A DNA stretch of 64,000 nucleotides from Nemertoderma westbladi (GCA_032718475.1 JAUCBJ010002811.1:1-64000); one strand, 5' to 3'. Positions 1 through 9,516 are shown, numbered from the stretch's first letter. Numbers and translations are program-made. The notes: generated by a model from the letters alone, not told the origin.

Positions 1-1028
1 ATTTCCCCCAAAGCAGAATCAACGCAATGCACATTGTCCTGTGTAATTTTCTCATTGTGATCCCACATCTGCCATGGTCGCATCCACAAATGCACCGTGT
101 ACCTACCGCTCCACCAATTGTATTCAGTATACAGTTGGCGGCCATATTGAGACCATTTCGGGTAAATGAATCCATCTTCGACCACATTAACCAAATGTGG
201 AGATTTTGAGAAAATTTTTCCAGGTTCTACAATTGCGGCACACCCCCAACATTTTCCATTATAGTGGCGGAAACTTTCCGACACCAACTTTAGGAAGGTA
301 GAATTTTTCCTGGCAACAATAACTCCAGATCCTAGATTATTGGCTCCATGAGTGTCCCTATCCGCACTGTAGTCATAGCAACGGATGGAATGAGAGACGG
401 GTTGGACTCCAAACACATCGCCGTCTACGTACATTCCCCCAAATTCTCTGAGTATTTTAAATCGCAGAACATCAGTTTGGTGTGAAGCGCGAAACGTTGG
501 GTTTCTTGATAACGGAATATTAAACACAGTCTCTGGGGCAACAGTTTCCTTAATAACCAGTATTGGGACCTCCTCCTTGACTTTGGTAAACCAAGGATGT
601 GTATATCCATTACTTCCGGTGAAATTAAGCCCCATATTTGTATGAAAATAAATTACTTCCGGTTTCATATTTTTGTAAACTGATAACAGGCATATGTAGT
701 GTAAAAATTGGAATTCGGCTTGGTGTAACCAAATGAGATGTACTATATTCGGAACAAGTGGCTCTCCGTTTGAACAAATCGGCTCGCTTTCCCCCTGAGT
801 TGGATTCGTGCTGTAGTTTGTCTCTGATGGTTTTACTTTGTCTGGTACATACAGGCGGATGGGATTAAAAGACAGATGGACATTTAACAATGGGTTAGAT
901 GGTCCCAACATAATAGTTCTTCCATTCCAAATATATAAGGTTGTAGCTGTTACGATAAATATTATCGCAACCAAAAGTTGATTTATCCTTCTTATTTTAA
1001 ATATCGAAAAGTTCATTATCATATCCAT
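1..1028 (-). CDS. Golgi-type glycosyltransferase with DXD motif (GT32 / alpha-1,4-galactosyltransferase-like), partial
   Basis: One uninterrupted minus-strand frame of 342 codons runs from an ATG at 1028 off the left edge of the window; a second in-frame ATG at 1022 is also possible. Residues about 12-34 form a single hydrophobic segment after a short basic N-terminus, as in type II Golgi membrane enzymes. A VPNIVHLIWLHQ-like motif follows a Ser/Thr/Pro stem. The central GGMYVDGDVF sequence carries the DXD metal and nucleotide-sugar site (D202-x-D204), and conserved Trp-rich stretches follow (WWSGRYTVHLWMRPW). This is the layout of the Gly_transf_sug (DXD) family, which transfers a sugar from a UDP-sugar to glycolipid or glycoprotein in the Golgi lumen. 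Donor and acceptor cannot be told from sequence. There is no intron within the visible part. The upstream frame stays open to a TAG near 1101 without another ATG. The C-terminus is missing because of the window edge. Confidence 0.8.
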   Translation of the reverse strand, partial: MDMIMNFSIFKIRRINQLLVAIIFIVTATTLYIWNGRTIMLGPSNPLLNVHLSFNPIRLYVPDKVKPSETNYSTNPTQGESEPICSNGEPLVPNIVHLIWLHQAEFQFLHYICLLSVYKNMKPEVIYFHTNMGLNFTGSNGYTHPWFTKVKEEVPILVIKETVAPETVFNIPLSRNPTFRASHQTDVLRFKILREFGGMYVDGDVFGVQPVSHSIRCYDYSADRDTHGANNLGSGVIVARKNSTFLKLVSESFRHYNGKCWGCAAIVEPGKIFSKSPHLVNVVEDGFIYPKWSQYGRQLYTEYNWWSGRYTVHLWMRPWQMWDHNEKITQDNVHCVDSALGE

Positions 1029-2279
1029 GTCCTGGAATAAAGTGTCTTCAGTGAAATTAACCCCCACCCCCTCCTCCACCAAAATTGTTGTAGGCCCCAA
1101 CTAATCTTAATGATAATATTGATTGCATAAAATTTGAAACAGACATATTTTCACAAGTGGATACCGCAGTTCATCTTCACTCTTACAGTGATTAGTTTGT
1201 TGTTTTGTAAAGCTGGTCATTCAATGATTCAAAATATTTGACAGAATCTGAATTTCGTTGAAAAATATCTGAGATAAAGGCGTTGTAATTTTGCATGGCT
1301 TAGCTTCTGTGTGAGACTACTTTTTTCCATTTATAAATTTATCATTATTCTTATTCTGAAATATTTTATTAATGTTGCTACGCAATACAGTAGTAATCTG
1401 CATGGCATTGTATGGCATTGTTGCCCAGCTTTACTACTTATTTATAAGATAAATATAATGTTCCAGAATTCTGTCTATTTATTAATTAAATTGAATAAAA
1501 TTGCCTCGCTCGGGTGCAAAACCATGCAAATCCTTCAACGAAATGTAGGTTGCGTTTACTCATTTAGGTTTCAACGGTACCGGTACACTATAAAGTGATG
1601 AATAACAGCTGTTTAATATCAAAATGAAGAGCATTTTTCAGACGGTTATAGTTAAAATACAAACATCGTTTTACGCAATTTCATTTAGAAATTGGGAGGG
1701 GGTGGGGGGGGGGGGGGGGGGTGTCACTGAATTAAGACACTAGATTCGGCAGCGTGTTGAACAATAAATATATACTGTTAGTGGCGAATTCAAACTTTAA
1801 AGTTATACAAGTTAACTTAAATATATGAAAGAGCATTTAAATTATGTAATGTAATAATGTACTCGTGTTGTCGTTATGATGGGGGTAGCTGTCACTGTAT
1901 GGTCTGTTACAATTGATTGTTGTTAAATAAAATATGGATTTTGCCACATTGTAACTCACATCGTCACTGTAATTCATTAGTAGCTCGGTATCACCACTGT
2001 GAGTAACGAGGACATAATATGCATAATAATAAATGCAATAAACATAATGACAATCAACAATTAATTACATTAGTTACTGCGCAAATAATTTACAATTATC
2101 TTTGTAGCATCGAAAAACATGATAATATTGTTTATAAGAATAATAAATGATGACGTGATAGTTAAGGTTGAGTGAACAAACTTTTTCTTTAAAATTTTAA
2201 AACTTTTCTTTAAAATTTGAAAATTATGGCGGAGGACTATTTAAACAAATTAGAGTAAAAATTGAAAAGTTTTGTCATA
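1029..2279. other. AT-rich intergenic DNA
   Basis: No coding frame here shows recognisable composition or motifs; the 95-codon open frame at 1311-1598 looks like chance. It holds two related G/C-rich patches in opposite orientation (1038-1080 and 1694-1742), which share a poly-G-like block next to a TCACTGAA..GACAC core. The second contains an 18-nt G run at 1704-1721. The promoter of the minus-strand glycosyltransferase should lie just right of 1028, but I see no clear TATA box. Confidence 0.5.
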
Positions 2280-2391
2280 GTTCCAGTCAGGTCAGGTCCC
2301 CAGATCCTGCTACCACTATGGCAGTAATGTGGTACTACCTGTAGCTGTCAGCCCAGTAGGGCAGGCCCGATAAGCACCAGTAGCCTATTCA

Positions 2392-2441
2392 TTATTTAGT
2401 TGATCAAGAGTGGGTTGGTTTTAGCCCCATCAACTAAATAA
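2392..2441. repeat. Perfect 13-bp stem-loop upstream of the Penelope-like ORF
   Basis: Bases 2392-2404 are the exact reverse complement of 2429-2441 (TTATTTAGTTGAT against ATCAACTAAATAA). The 24-nt loop contains GGG and CCC blocks that could extend the pairing. It lies in the presumed 5' untranslated part of the retroelement, about 280 bp before the first ORF. Confidence 0.7.
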
Positions 2442-2723
2442 GTCATTGAGGGCTATAGCGCCTAGGGCACCATTGAAGGCAAAGCTTGAGTACGCACCTG
2501 CAATAGAGATGATACATGCCCCGCTCTGTCTATACTGGATGCTCCTCTACCAGCCAGCGTTAGGTTACCTAACCCAGGGGGCACACTTGTTTCAGGGTGT
2601 AACAAAAGGACCCCTACAGTCGGCAGCAGGGCTGTAGGCCATGGATCGGCGGAAGGTAATCATGTCAAGGCTTTTACGGGAGGCTGACCTACAGATGCCG
2701 TTGCGAGTCTGTCTGTAATTCTT

Positions 2724-3689
2724 ATGAGTGTTATCAAGTGCCTTGGGTTACCTGCCGCACAGCAGGAACACTCACGAAAGTATGGGTGTATATATATATT
2801 ATCTAATGGTACTATTTCTATCTGGGTTGCTAATGTTGATAATGTTGATAATGTTACTATCAACGGTCTAGGAACCGTTGATGACGTGGCTTGCCCCACA
2901 ATAACGAGCCAGAGCCAAAATGCCCCTACTCAAGAGTTGTCAGATGCCACGCTTAAAGGCCTTTTTCCAGAATGGCGTCAACAACTACAGAAGAGACAAA
3001 AGTATTTTGGCACATCACATAAGAATTCAAGCAAAGCGAATATTTATAAGAATGAATACCTATCGCGGACACCTGTTTTCATTCCAAATGCAATGAAACC
3101 TAAACCAATTGTTGGAGAACCGGAAAATGAGAAATCCATGCGGTTGAAAATCTGTGAAGATAATCTGGGTGTGGAAGCCAATCTACTTACCCTGAGGGCA
3201 AAAAATCAACGTGAAGTATACTTGCACATTGATGAAGAAATGACAAGGAAATTTGGCGGTGTCTTAGATCCATCCCACAAAAATCGATTGTCAAAACTGT
3301 GGGCGACAGAGTGTGCCCGTGGTGAAGCTGACATAGTACTTGAATGGCACGACCATGAATGCTTTTTGATTGGATTGAGCTTAACTGATGCTGTTGAAAA
3401 CATTACGACATCCAATCAATCATATGCGGAGGTAGTGTTAAGCAATGTACAAAGCTCTGCCCCGGCAGTTTCTACACTTAATAGTCAAGAATTGGCTAGT
3501 AGTGAGAACTCAGATTGGGTTACGCCTGCGCAAAGGCACACGATACCAAGGCCAAGAAGTCCCCGGTTACAAACTGAATTGGTGGTACCAAATTCCGGTT
3601 CAACTGCGACATCGAACGCATTTAGTTGCTTGGAAATGGAAACTGACGAACCGTCTTTTACCCATGTGGTGTCCAGCATCCCGGACTGA
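2724..3689 (+). CDS. N-terminal extension ORF of the Penelope-like element
   Basis: A 321-codon ORF starting at ATG 2724, directly upstream of the RT region and on the same strand. Long N-terminal extensions of unclear function are known in several Penelope-like families (Neptune and relatives). I see no named domain. The middle part (about residues 105-215) is charged and has a conserved-looking segment KFGGVLDPSHKNRLSKLW. The C-terminal 90 residues are Ser/Thr/Pro-rich and probably disordered. It ends at TGA 3687-3689, and the RT frame opens 18 bp later in another frame after TAA 3704. In an intact relative the two may be one protein, joined by a frame or an intron lost here. Confidence 0.6.
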   Translation: MSVIKCLGLPAAQQEHSRKYGCIYILSNGTISIWVANVDNVDNVTINGLGTVDDVACPTITSQSQNAPTQELSDATLKGLFPEWRQQLQKRQKYFGTSHKNSSKANIYKNEYLSRTPVFIPNAMKPKPIVGEPENEKSMRLKICEDNLGVEANLLTLRAKNQREVYLHIDEEMTRKFGGVLDPSHKNRLSKLWATECARGEADIVLEWHDHECFLIGLSLTDAVENITTSNQSYAEVVLSNVQSSAPAVSTLNSQELASSENSDWVTPAQRHTIPRPRSPRLQTELVVPNSGSTATSNAFSCLEMETDEPSFTHVVSSIPD

Positions 3690-3706
3690 ATATAAACTCA
3701 AAGGTA

Positions 3707-5770
3707 AATAAGAGAATCAAAATATTTAACTTGTCCAATAGGGTTTTAACGTTTGATGAAAAGTCAGTATTAAGCAAAGGATTAAAATATAGTCCAATAC
3801 CGCGCCAAAACCTAGTTACTAACATTGAAGAATTTAGAAGAAAAGTTTTAATAACAGACTTTTTCCATAACCGATGTTTTAATGACGAAAGCCTGGTAAA
3901 GTTGCCAAGCGATTTTAACCCAGAAAATTGCAGTTCGTGGGATCCGTCGCTGGGCACTAAGCAATTGTCTTCGATGCTGTCGCAACTAGGAAGAGATGTA
4001 GGATCTGGGCAGTTCCAAACTGAACAAAAACCCGATAATTTGACAGGTGGTGAACGGAAAGCGATTGGTAATTTAAAAAACGATGATAACATTATTGTTA
4101 TTCCAGCTGATAAAGGCGGGGCGGTTGTAATTTTAGATAAAGATTTTTTCGTTGAAAAAATGAATAATATTTTAAAAGATGAGTCAATATATAAAAAATT
4201 GGTGAAAAATGTGGACAATTTAGTAATATCAAAGGTGGCCAAATACTGTAAAAACTTTGGCAAAATGATGACCAATAACGAGATACATTATGTAGTAAAC
4301 AGGGAGTTTGAAACTTCACGGGCCTATGGTTTACCAAATATCCATAAATCAAAAGAAATAAAGAGTTGGGTGGAAGAGGTTTGCCAACCTGGTGAAATAT
4401 TGCATTTACCATGCCCGGGGGATTTGGAATTCAGATGTATAGTTGGTGGCCCACATTGTCCAACAAAAGGGTTAAGCAACTTATTAGATATTCTATTAAA
4501 ACCGTATCTGCAATTCATTGGGGCGCATGTAAAGGACACATTTGATTTTCTCCGAAAGTTTAGAAATTTTAAGGATGTGTTCAAGGAGCTAGAGGTGGTT
4601 CACCTTATAACAGTGGATGTAGAAAGTATGTATCCCTCAATAACATGGGAGTTGGGCGAAAAGGCAATATCCTACTGGTTAGATAAGCACCCGGAATGTT
4701 TGAACAAACGATTTACCAAGGAGTTTGTATTGAAGGGGTTGGATATTGTGCTGAACAACAATACAATGGAGTTCCAGGGGATGTATTACAGTATATACAA
4801 GTTAAAGGGACGGCTATTGGAACTATATTGGCACCAACTTATTCAGATTTGGTAATGGGTTACTTGGAACAAAATAAATTTTATCCAGAGATAGAACGAA
4901 AATATGGAACGGCCGTTGCTAATTTTATTGAGAAAATGTGGACCAGATTTTTAGATGACGGTGAACTTGCTGTCGATGATGCCATCATTAAACCGAACCA
5001 AATACTGCAGATATTGAATACCATGTCACCGGGAATAAGTTTTACGATGGAAACAAGTCAAACGAGTATAAACTATTTAAATGTTACAATAAACCCCATT
5101 AATAATATTTTAGAAACCGAAGTATTTTTTAAGCCAACAGATTCAAGGGAGTACCTTCCATTTTCGTACAAACATTCTGCCAATGGTTCTAAACTACAAT
5201 CCATTAAACCCACACGTGTTCCCTATGGTAAAAAATTGCATCGCTCAAATGTCTAAATCAAACTATCGTATTCGAACTGTTTTTGGGAATACCAAGGTGA
5301 TTTGTAGTTACAGACGGGCGCCAACATTAAAGGATATATTTCACTCTGATCTTTTCATGAAGGAGAACCCAGGAGTCAATAAATGCAACGTTAAAAAATG
5401 CCAGACATGCGACCATATTGTGGAAACGAAAGAAGTACTTTTTAAGAGGGCAAGCTATGATATTCGAAAGAAAATGGACTGCACGGTTAAAAATGTGATA
5501 TACGTTTTAAATTGCAATGGATGCGGTGAGCAGTATATTGGGGAGACCATTGATTTGAGGTACAGAGTTTCACTGCACAAGTCACAGATTAAAAATGGAC
5601 AGTATAGAAATTTGAAAGTATCGAAGCATATCTGGGAGTGTGCGGCTCATCTTGAGGTCCAATTTAATATAACTCCATTTCACAAAATGAGAATTGGCTC
5701 AACACCTGTAGCAAGGCGGATAAAGGAAGATTTCTTTATTAAAAGATATAAGCCCTTCCTCAACAGTTGA
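3707..5770 (+). pseudogene. Penelope-type reverse transcriptase with GIY-YIG endonuclease, frameshifted
   Basis: The translation begins KIFNLSNRVLTFDEKSVLSKG, typical of Penelope RT N-termini, then IVIPADKGGAVVILD (about 4096-4137). The first catalytic Asp lies in ITVDVESMYPSI (about 4607-4642), and QVKGTAIGTILAPTYSD spans about 4798-4851. The second catalytic pair is FLDD (4948-4959) rather than YxDD, as is usual for Neptune-like members. A CxC/CxxC cluster (KCNVKKCQTCD) precedes the GIY-YIG core VIYVLNCNGCGEQYIGET (about 5497-5550) and LRYRVSLH, which supplies the catalytic Arg. The frame changes near 4788-4800, where the segment before QVKGTA appears to have gained bases, and again near 5180-5215, just before NPHVFPMVKN. 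RT would copy the RNA at telomeric or nicked ends and GIY-YIG would nick target DNA; this copy can do neither. Confidence 0.85.
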
Positions 5771-5835
5771 ATCTGGAACACAATGGAATGGAACAGTGAA
5801 CCACAAAGGAATTATAGATATAGTAACATTAGTAG

Positions 5836-5851
5836 CCCCCCCCCCCCCCCC
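5836..5851. repeat. Poly-C tract, 16 nt
   Basis: An uninterrupted run of 16 C follows the stop codon of the Penelope-like element, one of several long G/C homopolymers in the window. Confidence 0.9.
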
Positions 5852-5961
5852 GCCCTTCTTCGTCGCCTAATGATCAACTAACTCATATTGCCTAAACTGG
5901 TGTATTGCATAGTATATTACACATACTTTAGGCCCTCATTTACTATAATTCTATAATTTGC

Positions 5962-5996
5962 CTGAAGATAACTTTAAGTTTGAAATGCATTGCATT
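5962..5996 (+). ncRNA. Hammerhead-ribozyme-like motif of the Penelope-like element
   Basis: CTGAAGA (5962-5968) fits the CUGANGA core box. It is followed by a short hairpin AACT-TTA-AGTT (5970-5980) as stem II and GAAA (5982-5985) as the second core box. TGC-ATT-GCA (5986-5994) forms a minimal stem III, with U at 5995-5996 where the cleavage site would be. Minimal hammerheads with very short stem III are known from Penelope-like elements. Weak points: a T-T mismatch closes stem II, H17 is U, and the flanks give no convincing stem I, so this copy is probably a degenerate or inactive version. Position and box spacing support the call more than predicted stability does. Confidence 0.5.
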
Positions 5997-6000
5997 TTTT

Positions 6001-6870
6001 ATAAATAATTTTAATTACAGTATTTTACCTCATATTTATTATTTTATTTATTTTATTTGCCATAATATTGTTTTAATTGGAAATTAAATATAATAACTGA
6101 ATCTGTGTATCATTTTATCTCAATTGCTGTTTATATTATATAATATATATATCTAAACTGAATGTACAACCAATTACTATAAGTATAAAGCTTCGGCGCT
6201 TACAAACTGCTTCAAAGGGGTGATAGTTATGTGTAAACCGTTCCGTTATATTATGTTATTGGCGAGTAAATGTACGTGTGACTTACATATATTACAGGTA
6301 GGACACTATGTTTGACTCAGTGCGGGGTAAGCGCACAGTTCACTCGTGCTGCATACATAGTGTTAGTAGATGATATTTACCAGTTGGGGAATAATATTGC
6401 AGTACTATGGACGCACACACTCGCACTAAAATGAACCGAATCGAATACAGACAGGGCGCAGTCAGCATTAACCATGTGGAAATTGAGTTGGTTTGATCTC
6501 TGATCTTGTATATTCATCAACAATAGTAGAGCAATAATAGTAATTAATAATAATGCAATACAGCAAGTATGCAACAAGTTACTGTGCACACAGCAAGGTG
6601 AAATACTACGAGTCCTGCAAATTACATGACTCGCAACAGGCTAATATGATGTCAGGTTATGCCTGGAAACAATGGGATGAACATCGACTATTTAGTTTCA
6701 ATCTTACGGTAAGAAATACATATTGTTCATTATTTACAAATATGATAGTTTTACAACGTACTTTGTTGTTGACGAGCGAGTACAGGGATTTTATAAAGTT
6801 TGACAGGCTAACTAACAACTCGCTGAGACAGTGATTTCACACAGAACTGACTGTCAATGTTGGCGAAAGT
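6001..6870. other. AT-rich DNA with no recognised feature
   Basis: Nothing coding is convincing here. The 93-codon frame at 6553-6834 lacks recognisable motifs. A weak 7-bp inverted pair, CACTATG (about 6305) with CATAGTG (about 6355), is the only structure seen. Confidence 0.4.
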
Positions 6871-7061
6871 GGTTAAGAAATGCCAAAAGCATTCGAAGTT
6901 CAGGAATTTACCAAATTCATCGAGATTGGCGAGTTGGGTTCCGAACAACAACGGGTGCGTTCTCAGCGTGCAGCTACAGACGTCCGCAAGCCATCCTGAT
7001 AACGCTTGGTTCTCGAATGAGGTATATCGCTAATGAGGGGCGCAAGGGGACGCTCATAAAG

Positions 7062-7731
7062 CTATATACAGCGCCAGGGGCGGTGAGTGGTCGTCACCAT
7101 AAACTTCGGAATACGTCTCGCGATCGGTTTCCTTAAAGTTCCAACCATACTCTTGAAACGCAATGTGGCCAGAGGACGTACGGTCAACTCTGCTATACGT
7201 ATTGTTGGTGTTGCGTCAATACATAACCCGGAAGAAGCCGGGGGATTGCGCCCAAGGAAGGATGGTTTGGGTGTCGACAAGGGATATGGTATGTCATGGA
7301 CGATAGGGAAATCGTTGGTCAAGTCCCGATATATGGCTAAACCGAGTTTATAAACTGATTCGTCCAAGATAATGTCCAGTACCAGTTGCGGCAATAATGC
7401 TGCGTCTATTCCCGTGGCTGGGTGTCGGTGCGTGTCGTTGACATAAGCCTCCGCTTTGACAAACTGTTGATGCCTCGCATGGCGTGGATAGGCTGTCAAG
7501 ACTGGGAAAACGCTGTGGTGCCGCGACAAGTACGCGTAAAAACGTGTGTGGCTCCAGTGAGGCCGCGGATGTGAATCAACCGAGTTGAACCGAGCTTAGG
7601 ATCCGATACTGAGCCTTTGTTATCGTAGATCATAACGCCGTAACTGTGGATAGCATTGACGGTGCGGAATGTAACCATTCGGCATTAGCTACTTCGGTGG
7701 TCAGTTCTACTGGTGTCCATGAAGTATCCAT
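7062..7731 (-). pseudogene. Unrecognised broken ORF in a GC-richer island
   Basis: Minus-strand frames join into one plausible protein: an ATG at 7731 (MDTSWTPVELTTEVANAEW), a frame change near 7675, then VTFRTVNAIHSYGVMIYDNKG, a second change near 7510, and 155 codons ending at 7062. The composition is ordinary globular protein (RLIHIRGLTGATHVF; GIDAALLPQLVLDIILDES), with no low-complexity stretches. Base composition from about 6880 to 7730 is clearly GC-richer than the surrounding AT-rich DNA, which suggests a separate origin. I do not recognise the family. A degraded viral or mobile-element structural protein is possible, but no motif proves it. Two frameshifts in about 670 bp argue that it is dead. 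Confidence 0.4.
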
Positions 7732-7756
7732 ATAGAAGTTCTATATAGAAGTAAAA

Positions 7757-8634
7757 GTGTCTCAGTCTGTACTCCCAGATATTCCCATTGGCGATATCTC
7801 CTTTGCAGAAGTGAAGGCTGCTGCAAAGAGCATTAAGACCAATCGTGCCAGTGGAGTAGATGGTGTTCCCCCTGAGGTCTTTAAAATACCTGAGTGTTTA
7901 AAGCTCATCTATCCCATCATAGTAGACATGTACCGTACAACAAGAGTCCCACAAGAAATGAAAACAAATAAGTTGGTGCCAGTTCCCAAGAAGGGCAACC
8001 TAACACTCTATGGTTCTTTTCGGGGAATCTCATTGATCTCGATTGCTGCAAAGCTATACAATAGGATTCTATTAAATCGCATCAGGGATCCCATTGAGAG
8101 ACTGCACCGTGGAAATCAGAATGGGTTCCGTAAAGGTCGTGGGACCATGGAGCCCATTTTGGCACTTAGAAGGATAATTGAAGAATTATCAAAAAAGAAA
8201 GACAGGCATCTGGCTGTTATCTTTGTTGACTTCTTCAAGGCCTTTGATTCAGTCTCTCGGTCACGTATGTTCAGCATACTTTCATTATATGGGATTCCTG
8301 ATGAAATTATTGCAGCAATCAGATCAGTATACGATGGTTCGACAACATTTGTGTCTACTGTTGACGGTGACACAGAACCATTTGAAGTGTTATGGGGCGT
8401 CCTCCAAGGAGACACACTTGCACCATTCTTGTTCATTATTGTGGTTGACTATGTTCTACGCATGTCCTTAGATCATCATAATGATGATGGGGTGATGATA
8501 ACTCCACCTACTGGCTCCAGAAGTCGAGGAAATCCTGCCAAGTACCTAACTGATCTAGACTTTGCTGATGACTTAGGAGTACTCTCAGAATCACTAGAGG
8601 GAGCCCAACGGCTCCTCAGCTCATTTGAACATGC
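7757..8634 (+). pseudogene. LINE (non-LTR) reverse transcriptase fragment
   Basis: One open frame contains the RT fingers and palm in order: GVDGVPPEVFK, FRGISLISIAAKLYNRILL, NGFRKGRGT, VIFVDFFKAFDSVSR (motif with the first catalytic Asp), WGVLQGDTLAPFLFIIVVDYV and the second catalytic pair in DLDFADDLGVLS (FADD at 8561-8572). The pattern is that of non-LTR retrotransposons that end in FADD. No endonuclease domain is visible upstream, and the thumb and 3' end are missing because the frame runs into a palindrome at 8635. The intact ~290 codons suggest a fairly young fragment, or one caught within a transcribed gene. Confidence 0.85.
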
Positions 8635-8737
8635 TAGTAGTAAGATGAACCCCTTTTCGGCGACAGTTGGACCAACTTCACACCTTAGGTGTGAAGTGGG
8701 TCCAACTGTCGCCGAAAAGGGGTTCATCTTACTACTA
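8635..8737. repeat. Near-perfect 103-bp palindrome
   Basis: Bases 8635-8685 and 8688-8737 are reverse complements with a single mismatch (T against G in the inner part). They meet with essentially no loop at a CACCTTAGGTG centre. The left arm ends the LINE frame. The right arm continues into a host-gene exon that stops at a GT splice donor at 8742. Cruciform-prone palindromes of this quality are unstable, so this one is probably recent, or an assembly artefact. Confidence 0.9.
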
Positions 8738-8741
8738 ACAG

Positions 8742-8840
8742 GTAAATATTATATATTTCTCTATGTAGCGTCATGTTATTGTTAAATTGTTATTATATTT
8801 ATCATTATTATAATCATTCACTGTCTTATTCTAGTTTCAG
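8742..8840 (+). other. Predicted 99-bp intron of the host gene
   Basis: The donor reads CAG|GTAAAT at 8742 and the acceptor TTCTAGTTTCAG ends at 8840 after a T-rich tract. Splicing leaves the frame in phase 1 on both sides and joins ...FILLLT to DDDDLLGEDGDVV, so the ORF continues through the junction. That phase agreement is the main support. Confidence 0.6.
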
Positions 8841-9335
8841 ATGATGACGATGATCTATTGGGGGAAGACGGCGATGTTGTTTTGCCAAAAGAGTTTATAA
8901 TGTTGACACCTCAACCTACAACATCTCAATGTACGACGCCAACGGTACCTTCGGTACTTCACACAGCGGTACCGAAACTTGCGGCACATCAACCCGCAGC
9001 ACCTAAACCTGCGGCACACCAACCCACGGAACCTACACTTGCGGCACATAAACCTGCGGCACTAACACCTGCGGTACCACAACCTGCGGTCCCTGGAACT
9101 GCGGCACATAAACCTGCGGCACCTCAACCTGCGGTAGTTCAAACTGCGGCACCTAAACGTGCGGCACACCAACCCGCGGCACCTAAACCTTCGGCCCACC
9201 AACCCGCGATACCTACACTTGCGGCACCACAACCAGTGGCACCGCAACCTGTGGCCTACCAGCCCACAGCTCCTAATCCTGCGGCACCACAACCAGCGGC
9301 ACCACAACCAGCGGCACCACAACCAGCGGCACCAC
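8841..9335 (+). CDS. Host gene, upstream exon with Ala/Pro/Gln pentapeptide repeats (interrupted)
   Basis: The exon starts after the splice acceptor at 8840 with an acidic stretch (DDDDLLGEDGD). It then becomes a 15-bp minisatellite coding for five-residue units of the type A-A-(P/H)-(Q/K)-P, roughly 25 of them between about 8950 and 9335. The same repeat resumes at 45367, so this exon and the ORF at 45516-46430 are halves of one gene separated by a 36-kb insertion that starts at TG 9336. The open frame seen past 9335 reads into the insertion and stops at 9358. I do not recognise the protein; the repeat resembles a flexible, secreted or nuclear linker and gives no function. Confidence 0.6.
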
Positions 9336-9516
9336 TGTTCGCGCTTTCAGACCTTTAGCAGTTTAACCTGCCAAATTTGGAATTTGGATTATTGCGGTGT
9401 AGGCCTACTGTATTATTCGACTGATCGTTAATATATAATCTCTGACAAATATTATTCACTTTCGGGAAATATTAACAGTTCCTTTAGGACGTGGCGCTCT
9501 GTAGGACATGACTTAC
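9336..9516 (-). repeat. Leader fragment of the Bel-related element, inverted and deleted
   Basis: This 181-bp piece matches 44197-44510 in plus orientation, with about 137 bp missing after CCAAATTTGG and a second small gap after GGCGCTCT. It is the leader of a minus-oriented family member up to about 33 bp from where its LTR should begin. The left element's LTR abuts it at TG 9517. It implies the plus-strand element landed in, or recombined with, an older minus-oriented copy. Confidence 0.65.

Larger units (their letters stand above)
2280..6000 (+). mobile_element. Penelope-like retroelement (Neptune-like, GIY-YIG type), decayed
   Basis: The ORFs in this stretch read in order as an N-terminal extension, a Penelope-type reverse transcriptase and a C-terminal GIY-YIG endonuclease, all on the plus strand. 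The GC-richer DNA from about 2280 to 2720 looks like the element's 5' part, and a hammerhead-like motif at 5962-5996 marks the 3' part. The outer limits are estimates: I see no clear target duplication. A 16-nt C run at 5836-5851 follows the last stop codon. The coding region needs at least two frame changes plus the passage through stops between the first ORF and the RT, so this copy is dead. Confidence 0.75.

Noticed and set aside
3445-4584. Open frames on both strands overlapping the Penelope-like coding region
   Set aside because: They are shadows of the RT and N-terminal frames and lack recognisable content.
8858-9431. Cys/Arg-rich and His/Asn-rich frames opposite and beside the Ala/Pro/Gln repeat
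   Set aside because: They are other-frame readings of the same 15-bp minisatellite; the spliced frame with the acidic start is the only one with phase support.
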